This document shows, piece by piece, positions 29,801 through 41,521 of a stretch of DNA of 64,000 bases. The notes under the pieces are model-generated. The model was not told the DNA's origin and searched no databases. It worked only from the letters and a program-made list of their open reading frames with translations. This DNA is from Cytospora piceicola (Eukaryota > Ascomycota > Sordariomycetes > Diaporthales > Cytosporaceae), in the NCBI GenBank assembly GCA_023375675.1, contig JALQBC010000013.1, positions 682,001 to 746,000 on the forward strand, given 5' to 3'. The position numbers were made by a program, and so were the translations under genes. Every line of letters begins with the position of its first letter. Position 1 is the first letter of the stretch.

Positions 29801-32670
29801 ATCGCTCGTGGTTGGTGACGAAGCACACACCTTGAAGAATCAGGCGTCCCAGGTAAGCGAAGTCGCCAGTCGATTTCAGACGCACAGTCGGCTAGCACTG
29901 ACAGGGTCGCCATTGGCCAACAACGTGGAGGAGTACTATGCCATGATCGAGTGGGTTGCGCCCGACTTCTTGGGAGATAAGAAGGGGTTCAATATCGAGT
30001 ACACGGCTCCGATTGCAAGTGGCCTCTACGAAGATAGCGGCAAGCAACAACGACGCAAAGCCAAAATTCGTTTAGCCGCGCTAAGAACGCTTGTTGCACC
30101 CAAGGTGCATCGGAGGACTGTTGCCACCCTTAAGGATAGTCTTCCCCCGAAGAAGGAGTTCATCATCCACCTCGAAATTGGAAGTGTGCAGAAGGAAGTG
30201 TATCTTACCTATCTCCGGGGCGTTCAAAGAAAACTCAGGAGTGATGAAGGAGCCGTCGACGTCACATCAATGTGGAGTTTGATCAAAACCCTCGGTCCCC
30301 TCCTTGCGCACCCCAAACTCCTATACGCGAAGCTGCTAAAGGTTCAGCGAGCTCGTGAGGAGTTAAATCCCAAAAGATTGGTTAACAACAAGGAACCGAA
30401 GACCAAGAAAGGTGCCAAGAGGGACACCCGGGAGGATGGCGAAGGCAGTGTCGAGAAGCTACCGCCTCAAGTATTGTCGGACACATTAAAGGCGCTTACC
30501 GCTCACCAAGGGTACGAAGAGCTGAAGACCTCTTTCAAGATGCTTGCGCTGTTCAAGATCCTAGACGAAGCTGCTAAGCTGGGCGATAACGTTTTGCTGT
30601 TCTCCCAGAGCCTTCACACCCTGGACTTCATCCAAGATATTTGCGTCCGGCAACAAAGGCCGTTCAAGAGACTTGACGGAAGTACCAAGGTCTCCAGTCG
30701 ACAGTCGCAAGTAAAGGACTTCAATCAGGGGACCGGGCAGGTCTACCTCATCTCTACAACCGCGGGAGGTGTTGGACTCAATATTTACGGTGCCAATCGT
30801 GTCGTTATCTTTGACTTTGAGTTCAACCCAGTCCGTGAGCAGCAAGCAATCGGCCGGTCATACCGAATCGGGCAGACAAAGCCAGTGGTTGTCTACTGGT
30901 TAATTTGCGATGGCACGTTTGAGAAGGTCCTGCACAACCAGCAGGTCTTTAAGAACCAGCTAGCTTCTGGAGTGGTGGACAAGAAGGATCTTTTGCCCAA
31001 GGCTCGCCAGCTGACAGAATACTTTGCGGACCCTCAGCAGTTGCAGCACGAAGATTTATCGGCGCATAAGGGACAAGACTGTATTCTGGATGCCTTGATT
31101 GAATCAAGTGAGGTCAGCAAAGGAATCTCATCCATCTGCACGACAGAGACTTTCGAGGAGGAGGATACACAGCAGCTACCCGATGAAGACCAGCGTGAGG
31201 CCGAGGATTTGGCTCGGAGATCCGCAAAGAAGACCAATCTTGCAGACGAACAAGTGCACTATTATCAGCCATCGCAGCAGAACACTGGAGTGCGAACAGT
31301 ACCAGTCCCTGCGTTTCCAACATCCACTCCATTTGTTCAGTCAGAATCTTCTGCAGCTGCAGCAGAAGTGACCCATAAGGCCACGAGCTCTGCGACAGTT
31401 GCTCCTCGTACGGAATTTGTTTCCTCCTCGGTCACTCACGGGCCTGGAAGTCACCCAAGGACCTTGGGTGCAGAATTGACTGCTAACATGCATACTCCGG
31501 CGGCATACCAGCAATACAATGCGAGCGATTCGGTAAGTTCTTACGCTTATTTTAGTCACGGTTATGGAGCCCCGGGCTGGAATCAGCATTCTTAAATGCA
31601 AGAGCCACGCGTTCAGGTCTTGTCTTCGCGTCGAGATGGCTAACTAACGGCCAGCAGCTAGCCCGGCTTCCTTCGAACTCATGGCCCAGAAACGCGGCCA
31701 GTACTCAAAGCCCTCTTACCGACTCGAATATGCCATTCGGTGCAATGCCCCAGAGTTTGCGGCCGATCACGACGGACGGGGCGACTGAGCAGAATTATCT
31801 GACAGCAGTGGCTCCAGGAGACGCCGCTTTACCCCAAGGTATGTCTCCTACCAGTTTCGGCACAACACAGATGGGCCATGCTCCAATATTAGCCGGCCCG
31901 AGCAACGCATTGCATATGCAAGACAATGCGCCTATCACTATGGATACCACTTCGAGGCGTGATACTTCGTCAGCACCGGATGCCGGAATGAGGTTTTTCA
32001 GGAGGGAGCTAGAGAGACAGGCGCCCGCCCAGTTCAGGCACCAGGTGCCGATAGTTATGGCCCAACTCAACCACCTATTCACAGGAGGCCACATCCAACG
32101 ATATGTGGCCTGGAACGGGCTGGGGGGACACATTCGCAACCGTCCAGATCGTGTCGAGGCGATCCTGCGAGGGACAGTCCCGCTCGAGCGTATTGCGGAA
32201 TACTCAAAAACTGGCAATCAGGATCTGGGAAAGCTGTTGGACGGAAGCAACCTGGAATCTTTGCCGCAGGACAACAGGGACATAAAGGATCCAGATGTAT
32301 GGGCCCCTTTTTCCGATCACAACTCATAAGATAACGCTTCGCCCAGTTGCGACGCACAGTTCGCACTTTCAACTAACCTTCTCGGCCCTACGGCCATTGT
32401 CAGCATACTCAACGAATGTTGCAGCGATCGATGAGCACTAGCGACAACCAGAACGGCGAGAGCACGCGCAAGGCACAGGACATGGCGGCAATCCGGGAGG
32501 TCTATAAGAACAGGCAATCCAAGTCGCAGAAACCTCAGAAGCCTGAGAAGCCTGAGAAGCCTGAGAAGCCGCGGAAAGTCAAACGTGAGAAGGCTGAGCG
32601 ACGACGCCGTACCATGTCTGTCGTTGGACCCGGAAGCGCTGCGAATGATCCGGTGGTTATTGATGACTAA
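26832..32670 (+). CDS. SNF2-family ATPase of the ATRX/ARIP4/SAD-6 class, 1,868 aa, three exons
   Basis: Exons: 26832-31532, 31658-32296, 32404-32670 (5,607 nt; introns with GCTAACTAAC and CAACTAACC branch points). Residues ~8-95 form a SAM-like helical domain (CDYDGELLLLSTEKDLWKHL). Acidic linkers follow. The ATPase starts near 830, with motif I AHTMGLGKTMQ (~870), motif II DEAHTLKN (~996) and TGSPLANNVEEY. The helicase C lobe has LLFSQSLHTLDFIQ (~1,257) and motif VI QAIGRSYRIGQ (~1,340). The third exon holds a basic KPEKPEKPEKP repeat and ends VVIDD. Lobe spacing and motif style fit ATRX/ARIP4-like remodelers rather than Rad54 itself. In Neurospora the SAD-6 protein of this class acts in meiotic silencing; orthology here is inferred. 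Nuclear chromatin role expected. Confidence 0.88.
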
Positions 32671-34400
32671 AGCACCCCTGCCCGCTTTTCTTTTTTCTTT
32701 CCCCCTTCCTTCTGCTTTTTTGATGCGGTTTCGAACAGATTCCCTTTTGGAGTTGGTCTCGAGATACCCTCTGGCTGGCGTTTGGAACATCTCTCTTTGC
32801 TCGGATTCTTGGTCATGGTGCAGAGAGGAACACTTGGGCCTGACATCTTGATGGTGCCGGAGTTGAGGAGGGAAGGCACCTTGAGCTGGTTGATGTGCCT
32901 CGGTGTTGGTCTCGTCTGAATTGGAAGGAGCCCTGATGACGGACGATTCTTTTAGGTTTGGCATCATTTGACACGTTCGCGGGACACCTGAAATGGCATT
33001 TGATATTTGAGGGATGGTGCATTTCTCATGCAGGTTAGGCAATATTTCGGGGGGTGTATAAAGTGTAAAAATGACGGGACGAGCAGGAAGGCTCTCTGCA
33101 GAGATCTGACCCTCTAGCTTACCAGGTGGTCTTTGCGCCACATTACAATCCAAATATTCAAGAGATAAAAACTCAGGTGCCTCCAATCAGCTACCTTGGT
33201 GCCGTGTGTGAGACTTTGTATATCCCAAAGGTGGTTGGTTGTAAGTTGTTGGTGTAGGCTTCTGTGGGAGTTCCCACGGTTGGATCATACGTTTTCCGGG
33301 GGCTGGGCTGATGTCTGTCTCTTGGTGTTTATAGCTCGCCTCTTGCCTCTGTTGATTGTGTTCTCCGAACCACGGAGGAGACGGCAGTTCCCAAGTCCAT
33401 GGCCACAGAATAAAGAGCCTGCTTCAAGAGGTTACCGTCTCGGGAAAATGTCGTATTGAACAAACTCACATTGGAGGCCAGAACAGACGAGACCCATATG
33501 ACAAGGGGTTGGAGGGTGACAAGGATATTGAAATGGAGGAAGGAGGCCGTTGTTGACTCGACAGCGATGAGACACAATCAGGCCTGAGAATCCTTATGGG
33601 TATTAAGGGAACCAGGTTATGAAGCAGTCATACGAAGCCTACTAACGTCGGTCAAGTGAGGCGATATTACCCCAAGTAGTGATGTATACAGGAAGACGAA
33701 TGGCTTGGCTCTGGGGATGGCAAATGGATAGTCGTCTGTACATACTTACCTAAGTGGGCAGGCCTGGTGGCATGACACCATACTTCCTCATTAAGACGAG
33801 CGCGAAAAACACCCATCACCTGATGGCCACCACCACGAGGCGACAAGGACAGACAGATAGATCTAGATCAAAATACACCCATCTTGGTTACCCCCAGAGA
33901 TCTGGTTCAGATCTGGCATATGCAGGGCCACCGTCGGCACGCCCTTGTCGTGCCGGGTCCCACACAGGGACCCTTCCTGCATCGCCTGCCAGGTAGGTTG
34001 GTCATTTTAGGTCAAGTTCTTGCCCGGCCTTCAAAGTCGAGATGTCAAACGTCAGCGCAGTCAGTCACCGGATCAAATCACACTGCAAAGCTGCGGTCCC
34101 AAGTTTTATAGCAGTTATATACGCTCAGAAGGCGATGCTAGTATTTTCATTGTTTTGGTAATGTACCTCACACGCCCCACAGAGGACCAAGGGAATTGAT
34201 CCGTCATGGAAGGGTGTCGAAGGATGGTTTCAGTAGATTTCGAAATCAGGCTTCGTCGAATCAGAACAGTAAATCGTGAACCCCCCCCCCTCCCTGTTTG
34301 CCGCTGCCCGCTCGAAAGAACGTGGTCCGGCCCGGTGAGCTCTCCCAGCTGGCGACAACAGACGATATACGGCCGTGTCTCGTCGCATATCATCAAAGAT
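32671..34400. other. Convergent intergenic region, 1.7 kb
   Basis: 3' flanks of the SNF2 and ALA synthase genes. A C-run sits near 34278-34290. The minus-strand 289-codon frame over the SNF2 third exon is a shadow. No gene recognised. Confidence 0.5.
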
Positions 34401-36317
34401 CTAGGCGACCGTGGTCACCGGGCTCGCCGCGCTGGCCTCGCGCTCGCGCTCGAGCTCGAGCAGGGCCTCGAGCACGCCGCCGACCCTCATCTCGCCGCCG
34501 TTCTGGGCCTGGATCTCCCGGACGCCCTCCTCGATGCCCAGCTGGGCGTCGGTCCACAGCGGGGCCTCGGGGGTGGCGCCGGGCTCGCCGACGCCGATGA
34601 AGCCGCCCTCGGCGGCCCACTCGCTCGTGCGCTTGATGCCCAGCTCGGTCCAGATGGCCTCGATGGCGTTGACGAGGTGGTCGCGCAGCTCCTTGGTGTG
34701 GCCCGGGGTGGGGGTGATGCGCAGGCGCTCCTGGCCCACGGGCACGGTGGGGTAGTTGATGCTCTGGACGTAGATCTGGTACCTCTGCAGCAGCATGTCG
34801 GAGGCCTGCTTGGCGACCTCGGCGTTGCCGACCAGGACGGGGATGATGTGGCTGGGGTTGGGGATGACGGGGATGTCGCGGTCCTCGAGGGCGGCCTTGA
34901 CGGCGCGGGTGTGCAGCTGCTGCAGCTTGCGGTCGCCGTGGTAGTTCATCTGGTACTCGATGGCGGTGGTGGCGCCGGCCATGGTGGCGGGCGGGAGGGA
35001 GGTGGTGAAGATGAAGCCGGGGGCGAGCGACCGGATCATGTCGACCAGCTTGCTGCTGCCGGCGATGTAGCCGCCGACGCAGCCGTAGGCCTTGCCGAGG
35101 GTGCCGGTGATGATGTCCACGCGGTCCACGATGGTGCCCTGCGGGCGGCCCTGCTTGTGGGCCTCAAAGTCGAGGTGCTCGGCGACGCCGGCGCCGTGTG
35201 GGCCGTACATGCCGACGGCATGGACTTCGTCGAGGAAGGTGATGGCTCCGTACTTCTCGGCGAGGTCGCAGATCTTCTCGATGGGCCCGATCGAGCCGCA
35301 CATGCTGTATACCGACTCGAACGCGATGATCTTGGGGACGTGTAGTGGCAGGGATGCCAGTTTCGCCTCGAGGTCCTCGACGTCGTTGTGCTTGAACACG
35401 ATCTTCTTGGTCCCGGAGTGCCGGATGCCCTGGATCATGGAGGCGTGGTTCAGGCTGTCCGACAGGATGACACAGTCGGGCATCTTGCTCCCCAGGGTCG
35501 CCAGCGTGGCGTCGTTGGCCACGTAGCAAGAGCTGAAGACCAGGGCGGCCTCCTTGGCGTGCAGCTTGGCAACGGTGGCCTCGAGCTCCAGGGCGTGCTT
35601 GTTGTGGCCAGAGATGTTTCTCGTGCCGCCGGCGCCGGCGCCGTACTCGTCGAGGGTCTCGTGCATGGTCTGCAGGACCTGGGGGTTGCGGCCCATGCCG
35701 AGGTAGTCGTTGGCGCACCAGACGGTGACGCGCTCCTCCTTGGTGGCCATGTGGGCGCGGGGGAACTCCTTGGCGAGGCGGTTGATGTTGTTGAAGTAGC
35801 GGTAGGACTTGTCCTTGTGCTTCTTGTCAAGCTCGGCGTTGTAGTACGCCTCGTAGTTGAACTTGCCATCGGCATCGACGGGATGGACGGCGGGCACAGC
35901 GGCTTGGTTGGGCGCCTTGGGAGGAGGCATTTGCGCTACAGCAAACCGGGAACGGTTAGTAACCAGCGGTCAATTGGAAGGGCTGGAGTGAAGGCTCGAC
36001 ATACCCTTCTCGCGGTTGAACAGGGGCCCATCGACAGCCCGGGCCTCCTGGCTGCGGCTGGAGTGCAAGCAGCGCTTTCCCAGCTTGGCGGCACCGTGGC
36101 CGGAGACGTTGCGGGCAGACTGCACGTTGAGGGCCTTGCCCATGACGGGGCAGCGGTAGGCCAGCAGCTGCAACTTGGACATGGTGCCGCCGCAGGGGGA
36201 GGAGGAGGCGGCTTGGATGGCCGGGCGGGCGGTGGTGGACAGGGCGCGAAGGCTGCCAGGCGAGGCCTTCTTCATGAATGGGCACACGGCCTTGGACTGC
36301 CGAAGAACAGCGTCCAT
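34401..36317 (-). CDS. hem1: 5-aminolevulinate synthase, mitochondrial, 615 aa, two exons
   Basis: Exons: 36005-36317 and 34401-35935 (1,848 nt; 69-nt intron). It condenses glycine with succinyl-CoA to 5-aminolevulinate in the mitochondrial matrix, the first step of heme synthesis, using PLP. The presequence (~100 residues) is Arg/Ser/Ala-rich and carries two CP heme-regulatory motifs, AVCPFM (Cys12) and YRCPVM (Cys56), which in this family let heme limit import or stability. The catalytic domain has [36 protein letters not shown] (PLP ring Asp) and the PLP lysine in TGTLGKAYG (~385). The C-terminal extension is Ala/Glu-rich. The gene is strongly GC-rich at third positions, which fits high expression. 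Confidence 0.95.
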
Positions 36318-38217
36318 GATGGGTGGGATTAGATTCCTGCTCGGGATGTTTCAGGAGTGGGTTGCAACTGGTGTGTGATATTGTTTGGTTGTCGCTGTTG
36401 TTCGAACCGGAGTCGTGAGGTTGGTTTGGGGTTTGGAGGTGTTGTTTGGGAAGGAGGAAAGGTAGAGAAGTTCGAGGCTAGTCGCAAAGGAAAAAAAGCC
36501 GAGAGGCGAGGTGGACGTGGATGGAAAGATATTAGTAGATAATACTTAGCTACTAACAAGTACTAAGTCATCGGCCGAAACGGGGGGATGTCAGAGTCTG
36601 ACCTCAGAAACCAATGCCGACGGACTTCCGGCTTCTTTTTTTTTCCTTCTCTTCTATTTTGCTTTGGCCGGTCTTCTAGCCTTTTCTATCATAAACCCTT
36701 TTCTATTCTATTGTATGATGATTGATTATATGGTAGATACCTAGGTAGGTAGTCTGGACAGTCGTACACGTATACACAATTTAGGCCGTCGTATCCGACT
36801 CTCTCCATCTTCATATTCCTCACACACATTCTCTCTCTCTCTTTCTATCTCTCATATACTCCCACCCTCTATCATATGTCTACAAGATAAAACAACTTCA
36901 TATCACTACAGCCCAACTCACAATCAGTTGCATCGCATGATCCTCAGGTCTTTTCTCTCTTCTTGACTCCACCTCCCAACAACAATGCCCCCCTATGCCC
37001 CAAACATTAAGCCCATGTCCATGTCCATGTCCATGTCCATGTCTGTTCCAATCCATGTCAATGCAGACGCCGAGGCCGCATCTTGCCTTGCATTCTGGGG
37101 AACAAATCACATAATCATCTGTCTTCTCATTGGCTCGTTCCGTGCTCGTCCAAACCTCAAATTCGAGTACTCAAGCCGAGGGTAGAAACAAACTCCCGGG
37201 ATCTTTAGAGACAGTACCTGCCTAGGTATCTACCGTATACCTAGGTATGCCTAGGCAATCCCCAAAACCATAATCCGCCAGTCCGCTATACCTCGCATCA
37301 GGCCCTGAACTTTGCCCCTTTTTTCTCCCTCCATCTTTTGAGTCTTGACCCTCTTGTTTGCAAACATACATCCGTCAACATCGTGGTTTCAACTCCCTGG
37401 TCATGTCAGGACCCAGAAGCGCGGGCTTTGATTTTCTGATTTTCAACACTTTGTCGAACCATTTCTGATCCTTGTTCTCCGGCAGGCCCCGTTTACACTC
37501 ACTAACCGACTTGAAGTACTTCATATGTACGTAATAGGCGAGATGGTCTCAGGTGCTCCTCTGGTTCTTCATCAAGGTGCTTACATATCCACCTACCTAG
37601 GTACCTACTATGTAGGCACGTGCCTACTTGAGTACATGCACCTACTAAGTACCTGGATACCTGGATACCTGGGTAGTTACTAAGCTGCTGAGTGAGTAAA
37701 ACTAAGGTATGTACAGTACAGTAGGTCATTACCCCACCTCCTTCCTTTCAAGGTCACAATCATCGGGAAGAGGGGTATTACCCCACCCAGGGTTAGAACT
37801 GTATACCATAGTACAGGCTTTCAACCCTAGGGTTAAACCCTACTCCCGGTTAACTCCATACCCTACTCCAGTACTCCAGTACTTGAGTATGAAGACAGCT
37901 ATCAAGGAATGAGTTCTGTATGAATGAGAAGGCTTGTTTGATAGACTACAAACTCCATGCTGTGACGTCTGACAATCAAGAAATCGGTGATTTGGTCCTT
38001 ACGTCAAACCTCCGTCTCTCACGGCTTCTGTCAAGATACCAGAGCCCCTCCGCGCTGTCCACATTTGATATCAAGCCTGCTGTCATCCATCTGAGGCGTT
38101 TGCCACTTTCCAGGTTGCACTCAACGACCTCATCCGACGACGCAACATATACTCACTCCCTTGTATTTTTTTGTATTTTTTTACAAACAAATATCAAAAA
38201 CATAGAATACATCCAAT
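36318..38217. other. Divergent intergenic region, 1.9 kb, rich in palindromes
   Basis: Holds the upstream regions of ALA synthase and the Nudix gene. It contains CT-rich runs (36828-36850), a CATGTC hexamer array (37014-37042), several TACCTAGGTA-like palindromes (36739, 37218-37260, 37590), a 16-bp perfect palindrome (37612-37627) and AACCCTAGGGTT (37823-37834). No gene seen. Confidence 0.6.
37612..37627. promoter_or_regulatory. Perfect 16-bp palindrome centred on CACGTG
   Basis: GTAGGCACGTGCCTAC is its own reverse complement, with an E-box-type CACGTG core that bHLH factors bind. It lies about 0.6 kb upstream of the Nudix gene. Function is inferred only. Confidence 0.35.
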
Positions 38218-39339
38218 ATGGCGGCCTCTAAACCCCTCAAGAGCTTTTTAGATCTCATCAACGAATGCGACAGGTAAATGCTCATGCAGACATATGTCTT
38301 CCGCTCTTAAGACGTCCAACTAACCCACCACAGTTTTCCTCATGTCGATATCCCTCAACTCCCCTACATTGCCGACTCACCCGTGGATTATTACTCCTTG
38401 CTTCTCCCTTCAGACCCCCGCCCCCATGGCTTCATCCCCTCCCACGTCGTATCTCAGATCCCATGGACCGCCGACTTCGTCCTCAGCACCACCGGCACCC
38501 TACCCCGGACAGTACAGCTGCTTGACACTTCCCACGGCACAGACACAGCGGCAGCATGCAACGCCTCTTTTGCCAAGGTCATTGAGGTGGCCCAGGCGCA
38601 GGGCCTCTTCCCAAAGACATTAGGGAGGAAGCCCAAGGGCGAGGACTTCCGCATCATGGGCGCCCTGAACTACCAGGGCAAAGGCGGCCTGGTCCAGATG
38701 CAGCGCTCCGCCGCCCCGCTGTTCGGAATCGCCAACCGGGGCTCCCACATGACCATGTTCACCAGGTCCAAGGAGACCGGGGACCTCACGATCTGGGTCC
38801 CACGCCGCAGCCGCCACCTGGCTAGCTACCCGGGCATGCTCGACAACACCGTCGCCGGTGGCGTCAAGGCCGAGGAGTCGCCGCTCGAGTGCATCATCCA
38901 CGAGTCTGACGAGGAGGCTTCGCTGCCCGAGGACTTTGTGAGCAGGCATGTCAAGGCCGTCGGGGCCGTAACATATGTTACGCAGACCGGCAGCGGAGGA
39001 GGCCAGGACAAGCAGGCCGAGGTTGGGGGCTACGACAGGGGGCTGTGTGTCTCGGACGTCATCTACGTCTATGACCTTGAGGTTCCGCCCGATCAGGCGG
39101 AGACGATGGTGCCAAAACCGCAGGACGACGAGGTCGAGCAGTTCTACCGGTGGGACGTCGAGACTGTCAAGGATGTGATGCGGAAGGGAGAGTTCAAGCC
39201 GAACTGCGCGGTGGTCATGCTTGATTTCTTTGTGAGGCACGGGATCGTCACAGAGGACAATGAGCCTGATTACATGGAGATTGTCACAAGGCTGCGCCGG
39301 CCGGTGCCCGTGCCAACAACAGCGCCGTCTCACGCGTAG
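38218..39339 (+). CDS. DUF4743-Nudix hydrolase, 353 aa, two exons
   Basis: Exons: 38218-38273 and 38334-39339 (1,062 nt; intron branch CTAAC). The N-terminal ~130 residues match the DUF4743 module found before a Nudix domain in fungal proteins often labelled thiamine-pyrophosphokinase-related (FLDLINECDSFP, then PWTADFVLS). The Nudix part includes MTMFTRSKETGDLTIWVPRR, SYPGMLDNTVAGG and the Nudix box at about 193-216, reading GGVKAEE, ECIIHESDEEAS. In this box the usual RE is HE and the last Gly is Ser, while the metal-binding EE pair is kept. Nudix enzymes cleave nucleoside diphosphates linked to X; the substrate here is unknown. No targeting signal is evident. Confidence 0.85.
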
Positions 39340-39877
39340 ACGACGATGTGTTTTATCAACAGGAGTGACGTAGGAGACAGAGACCGGGCAATTCCGAACA
39401 CGGAGGTGAACTAGAACATGATGACCCGGATGTCGTTCAATATCGGGGGCACATGAGGCCCCCGGCCCCCCATTATGCACCCCAGCGCGGCGTCCCGAGC
39501 ACGTCAACGCCTCCGCTCCTGACAGCATCGCTTCCGCCCGCACATCGGAGACGGTATCAGCAAACCAATACCACCCGACTGTCAATTCCACAGTAAGATA
39601 CCTGGGTTGCAATCAGCCTGGGAAAATGATAAAGATATTTTGCAAAGCACGAAATCTACGGCCGCCAAGATCTGGGCTGTGTCAGTATCTCGGCATCTGG
39701 CATAAATGGCTGCAGACCTTGTGCCCATTGGGCCATGCTCGTGAGGATGTGTAGCATTACGAGCCGCGGCCAGGATACCGTCGAAATTCGCAGCGTCTTG
39801 ATATAGAGCCACTAGGTACACCTAACATCTTCAACCTCTCACTCCCGACTGTCGCGTTGCGAGGCAAAATCCTCAAG
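39340..39877. other. Intergenic region
   Basis: Promoter region of the Dal5-like transporter. No motif recognised. Confidence 0.45.
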
Positions 39878-41521
39878 ATGGCAACCAAACAGCGAAAGCC
39901 ATGGTACCACATCCAGTGGTTTGCGGACGAGGACACGGAAGAGGAGAAGAAGGTCATAATCAAGCTCGACCTCATGATTGTGCCCTATGCTTTTCTCGCC
40001 TACTGGGCGAAGTATATCGACCAGGCAAATCTCAGTGAGTTAGGGGAGCTCCATCAAGGAAATTTCCGAGGATTATTCTGCTTACAGTGACAACCACTCT
40101 AGACAATGCATACGTTTCGGGTCTGAAGGATGATCTTGGCTTCGAGGGCAACCAGCTCGTAGAGCTCCAGACCATGTATACCGTTGGCGCAGTCGTCGGC
40201 CAACTCCCTTTCATGGTCCTTTTCACCTATATCCCGATGAACTGGACCATTCCCTTGCTCGATATCTGCTGGGGCATCTTCACCCTGCTGCAGTATCGTG
40301 CTACCAGCTTCGCAGAGATGGCGGCGTATCGCTTCCTCGTTGGCTGGTTCGAGGTCTGTGTCTGCCCCCCCCCCCCCGGCAAAGTACTCCTCCTCGCAAG
40401 CTGACAATAGCCACAGGCGGCCTTCTTCCCGGCAATGCACTATATCTTCGGTGCTTGGTATCGGGGTGACGAGATCGCCCGCCGAGGCGGCGTGTTCTAC
40501 GTCGGCCTTACACTGGGGTCACTAACTGCCGGCCTGATACAGGCCGGCGCGACCTCCTCGCTGCACGGCGTCAACGGTCTCGCCGGTTGGAGATGGATGT
40601 ATATAATTTGTGCTGTTATTACGATCCCCATCGGCATCATAGGGTTCGTGGTCTTGCCCGGCACCCCCGAGATGCCCAACCGGATCCTCCTCTCGCAGGC
40701 CGACATCGACCAGGCAAGCCAGCGGCTGAAGAGGGCCGGGCACTCGACCACGGGCCGGTTCCAGTGGGGCGTGCTGAGGCGGCTGGCGTCCAACTGGCAG
40801 TTCTGGGCCCTCCTCTGGCTCGACATCTTCTTCTGGAACGGCAGCATCAATACCACGGCCGGCGGCTTCCTCCTCTGGCTCGAGAGCCTGGGCCGCTACC
40901 CCACCGCCACGGTCAACGAGCTCGGCACCATCGCGCCCGCCCTGGGCATCCTCTACACGCTCCTCGTCTGCTTCGCCTCGGACCTGCTGCTCGGCCCCGC
41001 CTGGGCCATCACCGCCTCCCACCTCCTCAACATGGCCGGCCTGGTCGTCCTGGTCGCCTGGGACGTGCCGGAGCCGGCCCTCTGGTTCGCCTTCGCGACC
41101 ACGTACTCGGCCGTCGCCATGTCCAGCGTCCTGTACGGCTGGGTGAACCACCAGCTCCGGGGGTCCCCCGCCGAGCGGGCGTTCGCGCTGGTGCTGGTCA
41201 ACGCCGTGTCGCAGTCGACGACGGCGTGGACGCCGATCCTGGTGTTCCCGACCGTGGAGGCGCCGAGGTTCACCAAGGGGTACTCGTTCGTGCTGGGGAA
41301 CGCCATCTGCCTGGTCGTCCTGGCGCATGTGATACGGGTCCTGCTGAAGCGGGAGGAACGGAACGGGTATGTACCGAGGCTGGCTTGGTGAGACTTTGTT
41401 CTCTGGCTAATCTTGATTTTCTGGTAGATCCCAAGCCGACAGTGCTGGGCCTGTGGTCGCAGACACTGGGGAGCCACGCGATCCTCCCAGTTCGGTGGTG
41501 GAAAAGCAGGGCATTGTCTAA
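39878..41521 (+). CDS. Major facilitator transporter, Dal5/allantoate permease-like (ACS family), 483 aa, four exons
   Basis: Exons: 39878-40034, 40103-40353, 40417-41366, 41428-41521 (1,452 nt). About 12 membrane segments. The N-terminus has KKVIIKLDLMIVPYAFLAYW, then DQANLNNAYVSG, the signature of anion:cation symporters that take up allantoate, pantothenate, nicotinate and similar organic anions. YIFGAWYRGDEIARRGG in TM4-5 is also typical. The last intron (GTATGT...TGGTAG, branch GGCTAATC) replaces an early stop at 41391; without it the protein is 460 aa ending VPRLAW. The ATG at 39878 follows CCTCAAG. Intron 2 contains a C-run at 40364-40376. It lies 0.55 kb upstream of a flavin monooxygenase on the same strand, suggesting shared substrate handling. 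Confidence 0.87.

Noticed and set aside
32317..33186. 289-codon minus frame overlapping the last SNF2 exon
   Set aside because: It overlaps a splice-supported exon on the plus strand, and its RLLRLLRLLRF run is the complement of the KPEKP repeat.
34206..36332. Long plus-strand frames (379 and 314 codons) over ALA synthase
   Set aside because: Shadows of a GC-rich minus-strand gene with unmistakable ALAS motifs.
36985..37185. 66-codon frame with an MSMSMSMSMS run
   Set aside because: Product of a CATGTC hexamer repeat in intergenic DNA, with no conserved features.
37823..37834. Interpretation as a true interstitial telomere
   Set aside because: Only one pair of half-repeats is present; a real fusion would show several TTAGGG units. 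Kept only as a low-interest finding.
41340..41391. Ending the Dal5-like transporter at the TGA at 41389-41391
   Set aside because: A strong GTATGT donor, branch point and acceptor remove this stop, and the following exon stays in frame; the short form remains a possible variant.
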